Shown here in pieces: positions 50,616 to 58,941 of a DNA stretch of 64,000 nt; the first letter of the stretch is position 1, and the number at the start of each line of letters is the position of its first letter. The stretch comes from Aquabacter sp. L1I39 (lineage in GTDB: Bacteria; Pseudomonadota; Alphaproteobacteria; Rhizobiales; Xanthobacteraceae). The position numbers were made by a program, and so were the translations under genes. Where the stretch lies: assembly GCF_017742835.1 (NCBI RefSeq), contig NZ_CP072392.1, positions 3,284,387 to 3,348,386 of the forward strand, read 5' to 3'. The notes under the pieces are model-generated. The model was given only the letters and a program-made list of their open reading frames with translations. It made no database searches and was not told where the DNA came from.

Positions 50616-50735
50616 GTTCCTTGCCTTTCCCCGTGCCGTGCCGCCGGATCCGGCGGACTGGGTGCCTGGGTTTCTTTGGGGTCTAATCCACGCCCGCCCG
50701 GACCATGGCGAGCGGAGCGCGCCGTGCGCGGGACG

Positions 50736-50897
50736 TCAGCTTGCGTCTTCACCGGGCAAACGGCGCCCGGTTTCCTGCCGGCGGCGACGGCGCTGCCAGG
50801 CGCCATAGATGATGAAGCCCAGGAGAATGGCGGCCCCGCCCACCACGCCGAAAAAGTAGATGCCCGCTGCTGCGTCGCTGGCCTCAGACCAGTTCAT
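50736..50897 (-). CDS. small single-span membrane protein, 53 residues
   Basis: A very short gene with a strong ribosome binding site GGAGGAA 6 bases before ATG. The product MNWSEASDAAAGIYFFGVVGG... has one hydrophobic segment (residues 13-32) followed by a basic cluster QRRRRRQ and a short tail, so it probably sits in the inner membrane with its basic side in the cytoplasm. A perfect EcfG promoter (50957-50981) lies 60 bp upstream. That promoter makes this short gene credible despite its size. Function unknown. Confidence 0.72.
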   Translation of the reverse strand: MNWSEASDAAAGIYFFGVVGGAAILLGFIIYGAWQRRRRRQETGRRLPGEDAS

Positions 50898-50956
50898 AAG
50901 AGTTCCTCCGTTTGGGCCGCCAGCGTTGCGGCGGTGCGTCGGCTTGCTACCGAGGC

Positions 50957-50981
50957 AACGGGAGGGGGGCGGCTTGGTTCC
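50957..50981 (-). promoter_or_regulatory. EcfG-type general stress promoter before the small membrane proteins
   Basis: On the minus strand GGAAC (50981-50977), 16 bases, CGTT (50960-50957), a perfect consensus match 60 bp before the 53-residue gene. Confidence 0.8.
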
Positions 50982-51020
50982 TGCGCGCGGGGTGCGTTGC
51001 GCCGTCCAGGTCGGCGCGCC

Positions 51021-52184
51021 TCAGGTGCTTTCGCGGATCAGCGTGGCGAGCAGCGTCGCGCGGCGCATGGGCGAGCGGTAGCGCTTCAGAAATTGCGAAA
51101 AGCGGCTCAGCGTGCCGTCCTCGAACGCCTCCACCACCGCCGGCAGGACATAGCTCTTGCGGCAGATGGCCGGCGTGTTGTGCAGGGTTTCGGCGGCGAT
51201 GCGCACCGCCTCCAGGATTTGCGCATTGCGCCGCCGGTCGCTGGCTGCCGGCTCCCGGACGGCCAATTCCTCCAGCACCCTTGCGGAAGCGACCAGGGTG
51301 CGGAAATCCTTGAGCGAGACCGGGATGCCGGACACCTGCTTGAGATAGGCATTCACATCCCCCGCCCGCACCGGCCGCACCTCGTCTTGGGCGTTGCGAT
51401 ACTGGAACAGACGCCGCCCCGGCAATTGGCGCAAGGCCGCCACCAGGGACAGGAAGCGGGGATCTGCGATGGCGCAGACCACCTTCCGGCCGCCCTTGGC
51501 CTGGAAGCTCAGCTCCAGGCCCTGCGGCTTGTGCCGCAGGTTGGATTTCAGCAGCGTCGCTGCGCCGCGCGTGCCGCGCTCCCTGGCATAGGCTTCCTCG
51601 CCCGGCCGGATGGCGGTGAGGGTCACCAGTTCCACCACGCCCGCCAGAGCCAGCAGACGGGACCCCACCGGGGCTGAGAGGTCGCGGGCGACGCGTCGGC
51701 GGATGCGGGGCAGGGCCTCGGCGAAACGGGCGAGCCGTTCAGCCTTCAACTGGCCGCGCACCGCTTCCCAATCGGGGTGATAGCGATATTGCACCCGCCC
51801 TGCCGCATCGCGCCCGACCGCCTGGAGATGGGCGCGCGGATGGGACGCGAAGCGCACATCCGCATAGGCGGGCGGCACCGCAAGGGCGGCGAGCCGCGAA
51901 ATCAGGTCCTTGTCGGTGATGGGCTTTCCCGTGCCATCGAAATAGCGATAGCCCCGCCCGCAGCGGCGCCGGGTGATGTTCAGCGTGTCTCGCCGCACCA
52001 TGACGAGGCCCGCCGCGCGGGCAAGCTGGGCCGTGGTGCGCGCCCGCGCCTTGCGCGACGTCGGCTTGCTGGGTGTCGGATTGGCCACCGGCGGCTTCCG
52101 CTGTGCGGGGCTGCTGGGTGTGACGGTGGATGGCAGGGCGGGGCGTTCGGGCCGGGCGGAAAGGGAAGCAGGGTGCAAGGGCAT
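51021..52184 (-). CDS. DNA topoisomerase type IB (poxvirus-like)
   Basis: 387-residue enzyme that relaxes supercoils through a 3'-phosphotyrosine. Catalytic positions are Arg193 in AIRPGEEAYA, a Lys near 230-234 in QAKGGRKVV, Arg295 in SLKDFRTLVAS, His335 in LHNTP and the nucleophile Tyr345 in CRKSYVLP. The N-terminal Pro/Ser/Lys-rich stretch of about 55 residues is not part of the core. Such small bacterial IB topoisomerases are common accessory genes in alphaproteobacteria. A perfect EcfG promoter (52262-52286) sits about 78 bp before the start, so it is likely induced in stress. Confidence 0.87.
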   Translation of the reverse strand: MPLHPASLSARPERPALPSTVTPSSPAQRKPPVANPTPSKPTSRKARARTTAQLARAAGLVMVRRDTLNITRRRCGRGYRYFDGTGKPITDKDLISRLAALAVPPAYADVRFASHPRAHLQAVGRDAAGRVQYRYHPDWEAVRGQLKAERLARFAEALPRIRRRVARDLSAPVGSRLLALAGVVELVTLTAIRPGEEAYARERGTRGAATLLKSNLRHKPQGLELSFQAKGGRKVVCAIADPRFLSLVAALRQLPGRRLFQYRNAQDEVRPVRAGDVNAYLKQVSGIPVSLKDFRTLVASARVLEELAVREPAASDRRRNAQILEAVRIAAETLHNTPAICRKSYVLPAVVEAFEDGTLSRFSQFLKRYRSPMRRATLLATLIREST

Positions 52185-52261
52185 CGGACGGCATCATCCT
52201 TCGGGATGGAGCGATGCGCCTGCGGAAAATCGGGCCGGCTGATCCTCCCCCGTGGCAGAGC

Positions 52262-52286
52262 AACGCGCCGCTGGCGCGCCTGTTCC
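52262..52286 (-). promoter_or_regulatory. EcfG-type general stress promoter before topoisomerase IB
   Basis: On the minus strand GGAAC (52286-52282), 16 bases, CGTT (52265-52262), a perfect consensus match. It is back to back with a weaker plus-strand candidate starting at 52298. Confidence 0.82.
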
Positions 52287-52297
52287 TGCCCGGCGGG

Positions 52298-52323
52298 GGA
52301 ACGGGAAGCTACAAGCCGGCATT
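52298..52323 (+). promoter_or_regulatory. weak EcfG-like promoter before the 108-residue membrane protein
   Basis: GGAAC (52298-52302), 17 bases, CATT (52320-52323); one mismatch to the CGTT box. It is divergent from the perfect match on the other strand and lies 31 bp before the 52355 start. Supported mainly by its company. Confidence 0.4.
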
Positions 52324-52354
52324 CCCCTTTTGTCGCTAGAAAAGGAATCGACCC

Positions 52355-52681
52355 ATGACCGAAACGCCCAATCCCGCGCCGCGCGTGCGCCATGCCGTGG
52401 ACAGCGGCGAGACACGCGACAAGATCCGCTATTCCGACCCGGCCGCCGCTCCGCTTGGCACCGACGACGAGGCCGCTGGCCTGCCGCCGCGCGTGGACGG
52501 ACCGCCGGAAAAGGGCGACCGCATCGCCGACGGCGACACGTCCATGGGCGAGCTCTATGAGCCCGAAAGCGAGGAGGACAATCGCGCCCCCGCGACCGCA
52601 CCGCCCAGCTGGCGCACCTGGGGCTTGATCGCTGCGGGCATTCTGGTGTTCGGCATCGCCGTGGCGACACTTGCCGGCTGA
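52355..52681 (+). CDS. hypothetical protein with C-terminal membrane anchor, 108 residues
   Basis: Acidic, probably disordered N-terminal region (residues 1-83, rich in Asp, Glu, Pro, Ala) followed by one C-terminal hydrophobic helix (about 86-107, WRTWGLIAAGILVFGIAVATLAG). This is the layout of a tail-anchored inner-membrane protein. AAAGGAA lies shortly before the ATG. It is divergent from topoisomerase IB. A weak EcfG-like promoter lies upstream, so stress expression is possible. No family recognised. Confidence 0.68.
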   Translation: MTETPNPAPRVRHAVDSGETRDKIRYSDPAAAPLGTDDEAAGLPPRVDGPPEKGDRIADGDTSMGELYEPESEEDNRAPATAPPSWRTWGLIAAGILVFGIAVATLAG

Positions 52682-52710
52682 GCGCACCGCAAGGACGTGT
52701 CGCGGCCCCC

Positions 52711-53010
52711 TCAGCGCCGCTGACGGCCGTCCTTCTGCTCGCCCACCAAAGCGGCGGTGTCTCCAAAGGTCGGTGCGCTGCCTGCGGCGAGGTTGGTGGC
52801 CGCAAGAAGAAAACGGATGGGAAACCGTACGCCTTCCGCCTGTGCCGGAGAGAGGTTGCGCGCTTGCGTCTCCTGCCGCGCCGCCAGGTCCGCCTCCTGC
52901 AGCGCGGTCTCGATCTCCTGCTGCGTCAGAAGTCCCTTCCGCCGAGCGGTCTCCAGCAGGCGCGATATGGCCAGGAGCAGGCCCTCGAGCTGCAGGTTGG
53001 CTGTATTCAT
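52711..53010 (-). CDS. hypothetical protein, 99 residues
   Basis: A small soluble protein that looks mostly helical (MNTANLQLEGLLLAISRLLETARRKG, then LLTQQEIETALQEADLAARQE). No signal peptide or recognisable motif. The perfect EcfG promoter at 53056-53080 is 46 bp upstream of the ATG at 53010. It converges with the 108-residue gene 30 bp away. The stress promoter supports it as a real gene. Function unknown. Confidence 0.7.
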   Translation of the reverse strand: MNTANLQLEGLLLAISRLLETARRKGLLTQQEIETALQEADLAARQETQARNLSPAQAEGVRFPIRFLLAATNLAAGSAPTFGDTAALVGEQKDGRQRR

Positions 53011-53055
53011 CAGCGGCTCCGTCCTTCCGAAACATGCATTGGGTAATCAGAACCA

Positions 53056-53080
53056 AACGGAGACGATGCCGTAGGGTTCC
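53056..53080 (-). promoter_or_regulatory. EcfG-type general stress promoter before the 99-residue protein
   Basis: On the minus strand GGAAC (53080-53076), 16 bases, CGTT (53059-53056), a perfect consensus match 46 bp before the ATG. Confidence 0.82.
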
Positions 53081-53302
53081 AAATATCATTGCCAAACCAA
53101 GAATGATTGGAACTTCACCCGGCGGTGAAGATTGAGACCTTTGTTGATCCTCCCGTCGCCGGGTCCGTTTTCCCCTGTCGCGCCGAAGCGGGACCTGCGG
53201 GGATCCGGTCCATGTTCAATGCGTCAGAGGCATGCGACCGGTCGCACGCGGGCCTCCAAGGGCGCGCGGCGGTTGGCCTGTGCCGGAATGCGGAGTGGAA
53301 AA

Positions 53303-54412
53303 GTGAGCGCTGACAAACTGCGCGTGGCCCTTGTTGGCGTCGGCAATTGTGCCTCCTCCCTGGTCCAGGGGCTCGTCCACTACCGCACCGCCAGCGCGGG
53401 CGCCTCCATACCGGGCCTGATGACCGCCGATCTCGGAGGCTACGAGGTCGGGGACATCGAGATCTGCGCCGCCTTCGACGTGTCCGCTGCCAAGGTAGGG
53501 CGCGACGTGAGCGCGGCCATCCACGCGCCGCCCAACAACACCCATGTCTTTGCCGACGTTCCCCCTCTCGGCGTCACCGTCTCCCGGGGCCCGACCCTGG
53601 ATGGCATCGGTCGCTACATGACCGATCTCATAAAAGAGGCGCCCGAGCCACCCTGCAATGTCGCGCACGTGCTGCGCGAGAGCGGCGCGGACGTGATGGT
53701 CTGCTACCTGCCGGTGGGCTCCGAGCGGGCGGCGGAATGGTATATGGAACAGGCGCTTGAAGCCGGATGCGGCGTCGTGAACTGCCTGCCCGTCTTCATC
53801 GCGTCGCGGCCGGAATGGCGGGCACGCTTCGAGGCGCGGGGGCTGCCCATCATCGGCGACGATATCAAGAGCCAGGTGGGCGCCACCATCGTTCACCGCA
53901 TGCTCGCCACCCTCTTTTCCGAGCGCGGCGTGCGGCTCGACCGCACCTACCAGCTCAATGTGGGTGGCAATGCGGATTTCCAGAACATGCTGGAGCGCGA
54001 TCGGCTCGCCTCCAAGAAGATTTCCAAGACGCAGGCCGTGACCAGCCAGTGCCCGCAGCCCTTGCCGGAGGGCGACGTGCATGTGGGGCCAAGCGACTAT
54101 GTGCCCTGGCTCACCGACCGCAAGATCGCTTTCATCCGCCTGGAGGGTACCGCCTTCGGCGGCGTGCCGCTCTCCGCCGAGGTGAAGCTGGAGGTGTGGG
54201 ATTCGCCTAACTCCGCCGGCATCGTCATCGATGCGGTGCGCTGCGTGAAGCTGGCTTTGGATCGGGGCATAGGCGGGGCTCTCGTTGGGCCATCCAGCTA
54301 TTTCATGAAATCCCCGCCCGAGCAGTTCACCGACGCCGAGGCGCGCGAGCGGACCCAGCGCTTCATCGCTGGCGCCGACCAGATGCCGGTGCCGCTGAGG
54401 CGCCCGGCGTGA
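53303..54412 (+). CDS. ino1: inositol-1-phosphate synthase
   Basis: 369-residue NAD-dependent enzyme that converts glucose-6-phosphate to inositol-1-phosphate. The cofactor motif [16 protein letters not shown] is near the N-terminus, and the catalytic-core motifs [14 protein letters not shown] and [12 protein letters not shown] follow, as in the short prokaryotic type of the family. The GTG at 53303 follows GGAG by seven bases; an ATG five codons earlier overlaps that site. Its stop overlaps the phosphatase start, linking inositol phosphate to the cassette. Inositol in alphaproteobacteria is used for lipids or sugars, so this may supply the acceptor for the downstream glycosyltransferases. 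Confidence 0.87.
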   Translation: MSADKLRVALVGVGNCASSLVQGLVHYRTASAGASIPGLMTADLGGYEVGDIEICAAFDVSAAKVGRDVSAAIHAPPNNTHVFADVPPLGVTVSRGPTLDGIGRYMTDLIKEAPEPPCNVAHVLRESGADVMVCYLPVGSERAAEWYMEQALEAGCGVVNCLPVFIASRPEWRARFEARGLPIIGDDIKSQVGATIVHRMLATLFSERGVRLDRTYQLNVGGNADFQNMLERDRLASKKISKTQAVTSQCPQPLPEGDVHVGPSDYVPWLTDRKIAFIRLEGTAFGGVPLSAEVKLEVWDSPNSAGIVIDAVRCVKLALDRGIGGALVGPSSYFMKSPPEQFTDAEARERTQRFIAGADQMPVPLRRPA

Positions 54413-55005
54413 GCGTCATCCTGCTGGTGCGCCACGCCGCCCACGACAACGTGGGGAAGTTCCTCGCCGGGCGCATGCCGGGCGTGCATCTCGGGGAGGC
54501 GGGCCGCGCCCAGGCGCAGCGTCTGGCGGCGCGGCTGAAGGGGGAGGGGCTTGAGCGCGTCCATTGCAGCCCGCGCGAGCGCACCCGCGAGACCGCCGGC
54601 GCCATCGCGGAGGCCTCTGCCCTGCCCGACCCCATCATGGCCGCGGCGCTCGATGAGATCGATTTCGGACGCTGGTCCGGGCACGATTTCGAGACGCTGA
54701 ACCGCGACCCCGACTTCTGCCGCTGGAATGCGGAGCGCGCCACCGCCCGCACCCCCGCCGGCGAAAGCATGGGGCAGGTGCAGGCACGTGTGGTCGACCA
54801 TCTCGACCAGGTGGCGCGGCACGCCAGCGCCGCGCCCTTCGCCCTCGTGACCCATGCGGATGTGATCAAGGCAGCGGTGTGCCACGTGCTCGCCTTGCCC
54901 CTCGATGCTTGGTGGCGGTTCGACATCGCGCCCGCTTCCATCACCCGCCTGGAGACCGGCCCGCAGGGCTATCGGCTGGTGGGCCTCAATGACGTTGTCT
55001 GGTGA
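54409..55005 (+). CDS. histidine phosphatase superfamily protein
   Basis: 198-residue phosphatase of the phosphoglycerate-mutase-like group. The phospho-histidine is His9 in [10 protein letters not shown], where the usual RHG is RHA, and the second His is in [22 protein letters not shown] supplies the family's arginine contact. The GTG at 54409 overlaps the inositol-1-phosphate synthase stop. Adjacent to that enzyme, it may remove the phosphate from inositol-1-phosphate, or process a sugar phosphate; this is inference only. Confidence 0.83.
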   Translation: MSVILLVRHAAHDNVGKFLAGRMPGVHLGEAGRAQAQRLAARLKGEGLERVHCSPRERTRETAGAIAEASALPDPIMAAALDEIDFGRWSGHDFETLNRDPDFCRWNAERATARTPAGESMGQVQARVVDHLDQVARHASAAPFALVTHADVIKAAVCHVLALPLDAWWRFDIAPASITRLETGPQGYRLVGLNDVVW

Positions 55006-55028
55006 CGGCCAAGGAGGATGCACACGCC

Positions 55029-55787
55029 ATGAGCCTGTCCAGCGAGGAGATACGCAACCGGGTCACCGCCCTCGGCCCCTGGTTCCACAATCTCGAGCTC
55101 AACGGCGTCCTGACGGCGCCGAACCATTTTCTCGGCGACTATCCGCGCATGAAGTGGCGCCACTTTGCGCAGGCCATTCCCGCCGATCTGTCGGGCCGCA
55201 CGGTGCTGGACATCGGCTGCAATGGCGGCTTCTACAGCCTGGAAATGAAGCGGCGGGGCGCGCAGAGCGTTCTGGGCATCGATTTCGACGAAGCCTATCT
55301 GGCGCAGGCGCGCTTCGCGGCCGAGGTGACGGGTCTTGATGTCGCCTTTGAGAAGATGTCCGTCTATGACGTGGCGCGGCTCGGTCGGCGCTTCGACATG
55401 GTCCTGTTCATGGGGGTGCTCTATCACCTCCGCCATCCCCTGCTGGCGCTCGATCTGGTGCGCGAGCATGTGGTGGGAGACCTGATGGTGTTCCAGTGCA
55501 TGCTGCGCGGAAGCGCGGCGGTGGCCCCGGTGCCGGCGGACGCGCCCTTCTCCGCGACCGCGCCGTTTGAGCGGGACGACTATCCCCGCCTTCATTTCAT
55601 CGAGCATCGCTATGCCGGCGATCCCACCAATTGGTGGGTGCCCAATCGCGCCGGCATCGAGGCCATGCTGCGCTCCTCCGGCTTCGAGATCGTCGGCCAT
55701 CCAGAGGAGGAGGTCTATCTGTGCCGTCGCGGCGGTGCGCCCGCGGGCGAAGGCGCGGTCTATCCGGCGCGAGGAGGGCAGGCATGA
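55029..55787 (+). CDS. SAM-dependent methyltransferase, CmoB-like, cassette-specific family
   Basis: 252-residue class I methyltransferase. The SAM-binding motif VLDIGCNGGFYSLEM is at about residues 57-71. The preceding PWFHNLELNGVLTAPNHFLGDYPRMKWRHF region resembles tRNA carboxymethyluridine methyltransferases such as CmoB, but this protein is shorter and probably acts on a sugar or on the cassette product. I recall a defined family (TIGR04290) for such proteins found in similar cassettes, an assignment that needs checking. AGGAGG lies 11 bases before the ATG. The stop overlaps the next gene (ATGA). Confidence 0.82.
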   Translation: MSLSSEEIRNRVTALGPWFHNLELNGVLTAPNHFLGDYPRMKWRHFAQAIPADLSGRTVLDIGCNGGFYSLEMKRRGAQSVLGIDFDEAYLAQARFAAEVTGLDVAFEKMSVYDVARLGRRFDMVLFMGVLYHLRHPLLALDLVREHVVGDLMVFQCMLRGSAAVAPVPADAPFSATAPFERDDYPRLHFIEHRYAGDPTNWWVPNRAGIEAMLRSSGFEIVGHPEEEVYLCRRGGAPAGEGAVYPARGGQA

Positions 55788-56716
55788 TCGAAGCGGCGAT
55801 GATCTGGAACGAGCCGAACAACAAATCCCATTGGGACCCCGAACTGGACCCCGACTGGACCCTCTTTGCCCGCATGGCGAGTCTGGCGGGCGATGCCATC
55901 GCCGCCGAGAATTCTCACATCACGCGCGTGCTGGGCGGCATTTCCCCCATCGATCCCGGCTTCATGCGCAACATGCAGGCGCGCGGCGTGCTCGACCATG
56001 TGGACGCGGTAGCTGTGCACGGTTTTCCCCTGGATTGGAATCTCTGGCAGATCGACGCGTGGCCGACCCGCATCGCGGAGATCGCGGAGGTCACGCATCT
56101 GCCGGTGTGGGTGAGCGAGGTGGGCGTCTCCAGCTTCGGCGCGGACGAGGTGCAGGCCTGGGGTCTTCAGCGCACCGCAGAGTTGCTGGTCGGCGCCGCG
56201 CCGCGCCTTCACTGGTATTCGCTGTTCGACCTCCCGCAGGCCTGGGGCGCCACCACGCGGCACAAGGAGGCGGAAGGCTCCTCCTATTATCGGCATTTCC
56301 ACATGGGCCTCATCCGCGCCGATGGCACGCCGAAGCCGGCGCTGGATGTGTTCGCGCGCCACGCCCATGCGTTCGGCCTGGTGCAATGGTTCCATTTGGA
56401 GGACCCGCGTCTTGATGATGCGGTAGAGTGGATGAGGCGCCTGGGGGTCCGTCACCTGCGCACCGGCCTGTCATGGGCCGACAGTCTGAGGCCCGGTGCG
56501 GAAGCCTTCTATGATCGCATGATGGAGGCCCTGGAGCCGTTTGACGTGACGGTCACCTTCTGCTTCACGCCGGAAAGCCGGGGGCTTGCGCCCCACCACA
56601 CCAGCCCCCCGGCAGTGGCCGAGGAGTTCGCGGACTTTTGCGGGCGGATGATCCGCCGCTATGCCCCGGCGCGGGCGTTGCGTCCGCCGTCCCTTTTCGC
56701 CATTCCCTCCCTCTGA
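55784..56716 (+). CDS. glycoside hydrolase-like (clan A) protein with permuted barrel elements
   Basis: 310-residue protein related to beta-xylosidases or GH39-like enzymes. The acid/base-type motif WNEPNNKSHWD begins at residue 8 (Glu10), and the nucleophile-like Glu112 is in WVSEVGVSS. Residues from about 208 onward (DDAVEWMRRLGVRHLRTGLSWAD, then DVTVTFCFTPE and FADFCGRMIRRYAP) look like the first three strands of such a barrel. These normally come before the NEP motif. The protein therefore appears to be circularly permuted or to be a second partial barrel. No signal peptide. Start overlaps the methyltransferase stop. Confidence 0.7.
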   Translation: MIEAAMIWNEPNNKSHWDPELDPDWTLFARMASLAGDAIAAENSHITRVLGGISPIDPGFMRNMQARGVLDHVDAVAVHGFPLDWNLWQIDAWPTRIAEIAEVTHLPVWVSEVGVSSFGADEVQAWGLQRTAELLVGAAPRLHWYSLFDLPQAWGATTRHKEAEGSSYYRHFHMGLIRADGTPKPALDVFARHAHAFGLVQWFHLEDPRLDDAVEWMRRLGVRHLRTGLSWADSLRPGAEAFYDRMMEALEPFDVTVTFCFTPESRGLAPHHTSPPAVAEEFADFCGRMIRRYAPARALRPPSLFAIPSL

Positions 56717-56756
56717 GGCTGGCGGGGCGGCGTCCTATCCCGAGCGCGCCCGCCTT

Positions 56757-57812
56757 TCATGCCGGCGAGGCCGGCAGGTTGTTCGACGAGGTGGTCCGCG
56801 CCTGCGCGATCCGGCGGCGGGTGAGTGGTGCGGCCGCCAGTCCCAGGGCCGTGCTGGCGAAATGGTCGATGGTATGCCGCAGCCCCTGCGCCAACAGCAC
56901 CTGCGGCTTCCAGCCGAGCACCTGCCGCGCCAGGGTGATGTCGGGCCGGCGGCGGCGGGGATCATCCACGGGCAGCGGCCGGTAGGAAACGATCGAGCGG
57001 GAGCCCGTGAGACGCACCACCTCTTCCGCCAGTTCCTTCACCGTCAGCTCGGCCGGATTGCCCAGATTGATGGCGCCGCGATAGTCGTGCGTGTGCAGCA
57101 TCAGGCGGAGCAGGCCGTCCACCAGGTCGTCCACATAGCAGAAGGACCGCGTCTGATCGCCGCTGCCATAGATGGTGATGTCGTCCCCCGAGAGCGCCTG
57201 GGTGACGGCGTTCGAGACCAGGCGCCCGTCATCGGCGCGCATGCGCGGGCCATAGGTGTTGAAGATACGGGCGACCCGCGCATCGCCGCGGCGGGCGCGC
57301 AGATAGTCGAAGGTCAGCGTTTCCGCCGCCCGCTTGCCCTCGTCATAGCAGGCGCGCGGGCCGGTGGGGTTCACGTGGCCCCAATAGCTCTCCTGCTGGG
57401 GATGCACTTCCGGATCGCCATAGACCTCGCTGGTGGAGGCCAGCAGGAAGCGGGCGCCGTGCTGCTGGGCCAAGGCGAGTAACTGGTGGGTGCCCAGCAC
57501 GCAGGTCATCAGCGTGTGCTCGGGATTGGCCTGATAGTGGCGCGGAGAAGCGGCGCAGGCCAGGTTGAACACATAAGCAAGGCGGCCGCTCCGCCGCAGG
57601 AGGCGCGCCGGCAGGGGATCGGTGACATCCGCCTCAATGATGTCGAAGCGGGGCTCGTGCTCCAGATGGCGCAGATTCTCGTGGCGCCCGGTCAGGAAAT
57701 TGTCGAGGCACAGCACCCGGCAGCCACGGGCCAGAAGAGCGTCCGTAAGATGGGAGCCGATGAAGCCCGCGCCGCCGGCGATCAGTGCGACGGTCTCGTC
57801 TGCATGGACCAT
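56757..57812 (-). CDS. UDP-glucuronate decarboxylase-like NAD-dependent epimerase/dehydratase
   Basis: 351-residue extended SDR. The cofactor motif is ALIAGGAGFIGSHL (about 9-22). The active-site Ser-Tyr-Lys series appears as ASTSEVYGD, then YDEGKRAAETL with the Tyr and Lys of YxxxK, the pattern of UDP-glucuronate decarboxylases. PTGPRACYDEGKR and RIFNTYGPRMRADDGR strengthen that subgroup. It would make UDP-xylose for the glycosyltransferases. It is the distal gene of the minus-strand cassette, 43 bp after the first glycosyltransferase, and convergent with the hydrolase-like gene. Confidence 0.85.
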   Translation of the reverse strand: MVHADETVALIAGGAGFIGSHLTDALLARGCRVLCLDNFLTGRHENLRHLEHEPRFDIIEADVTDPLPARLLRRSGRLAYVFNLACAASPRHYQANPEHTLMTCVLGTHQLLALAQQHGARFLLASTSEVYGDPEVHPQQESYWGHVNPTGPRACYDEGKRAAETLTFDYLRARRGDARVARIFNTYGPRMRADDGRLVSNAVTQALSGDDITIYGSGDQTRSFCYVDDLVDGLLRLMLHTHDYRGAINLGNPAELTVKELAEEVVRLTGSRSIVSYRPLPVDDPRRRRPDITLARQVLGWKPQVLLAQGLRHTIDHFASTALGLAAAPLTRRRIAQARTTSSNNLPASPA

Positions 57813-57855
57813 GGCGCTTCCTTTCTCCCTCGGCGCGCGGCCGCAGGGCGGTGGA

Positions 57856-58941
57856 TCAGGCGGAAACTGCCGCGCCTTCCAGGGCAGCGGCGGCGATGTG
57901 GCGGTCGAGCTCCTCCGCCCGGTGGGCGGCGGTATGGGCGGCCAGCACCCGCGTGCGTCCCCGCGCCCCGATGGCCTTGCGCTCGGGTTCTTCCATCAGG
58001 TGCAGGGTGCGCAGGACATCGGAGGTGTCGCGGGCGATCAGGATCTCGGTGACGGGTGAGAACAGGGTCTCAAGGCCGGGCCAGGGATCGGAAATAATGG
58101 GGGTGCCGCAGGCGCCCGCCTCGAACAGGCGCACGCTGGGGCTGAAGCCGGCCTTCACCATGTCCGCCCGCGTCAGATTGAGGGTGAAGCGGCCGGCGGC
58201 ATAGAAGGCGGCGTGCTCCCCCGGCGGCACGTGGTCGAGGTGCATGACATTGTCCGGCCAAGTGATGTCGGCCGGATATTGCGAGCCGGCGACGGCGAAG
58301 GTCAAGTCCGGGGCGGCGCGGGCGGGGGCGAGGAGAAGGCGCTCCAGGGCCGGCTGGCGGTCGGGCGCATAGGTGCCGAGATAGCCGAGGTCATAGAGTG
58401 GCAGGATGTCCAGCGGACGGTAAGCCTCCGGGTCCACGGCGCAATAAAGGGCGCGTGCCCGCCTGGCGCCGAACACCCGTTCCAGCCGCTCCAGCGTCGG
58501 GCCGCCGGTGAAGGACAGATAAAGGTCGAAGCCGGGAATGAGATCGGCGCTGAGATAGGCGCAGGCGCCCCGCTCCAGCGTGGCGAGCGTCACCGGCGTG
58601 TCGATATCATAGAAGGCGGTCACGCCTTGGGCATGGCCAAGCACCATGCGGGCGACCGCCAGCCCGTCCGGCACATAAGAGCCGACCATCACCGCCCGCG
58701 CCCCGGCGATGGCCGGGCCGTGGCGGGTGAGGTCGTCCAGGCTGTCATAGAAGGCCAGCGTGCAGAAATCCGGCGCTGGCAGGTCGCGATGGGCGGCATA
58801 CCAGGGCTGCTCGCGCTCCAGGAATAGGATGCGGCGTCCCGCGCGCGCATAGGCCTTCAGCAGGGCGCGATAGGTGGTGGCATGGCCATTGCCCCAGGAG
58901 GACGAAAGGCTGAGGCCGAGGACCACGAGGTCATAGCTCAT
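57856..58941 (-). CDS. glycosyltransferase, CgeB-like, paralogue A
   Basis: 361-residue GT-B-like protein. It begins MSYDLVVLGLSLSSSWGNGHATTYRALLKAYARAG and has the C-terminal half expected of a sugar-nucleotide-binding domain: GYLGTYAPDRQPALERLL, SPSVRLFEAGACGTPIISDPWPG and the EIL-type tail. The FEAGACGTPIISD motif is the usual UDP/GDP-sugar-binding Glu-containing loop. The next gene starts 4 bp inside its start (ATGA). It is one of three related transferases arranged head to tail. Donor and acceptor unknown. Confidence 0.83.
   Translation of the reverse strand: MSYDLVVLGLSLSSSWGNGHATTYRALLKAYARAGRRILFLEREQPWYAAHRDLPAPDFCTLAFYDSLDDLTRHGPAIAGARAVMVGSYVPDGLAVARMVLGHAQGVTAFYDIDTPVTLATLERGACAYLSADLIPGFDLYLSFTGGPTLERLERVFGARRARALYCAVDPEAYRPLDILPLYDLGYLGTYAPDRQPALERLLLAPARAAPDLTFAVAGSQYPADITWPDNVMHLDHVPPGEHAAFYAAGRFTLNLTRADMVKAGFSPSVRLFEAGACGTPIISDPWPGLETLFSPVTEILIARDTSDVLRTLHLMEEPERKAIGARGRTRVLAAHTAAHRAEELDRHIAAAALEGAAVSA

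Noticed and set aside
53109..53133. GGAAC on the plus strand before inositol-1-phosphate synthase as a sixth EcfG promoter
   Set aside because: The box 16 bases later is GATT, not CGTT, so two bases differ from consensus and the case is too weak.
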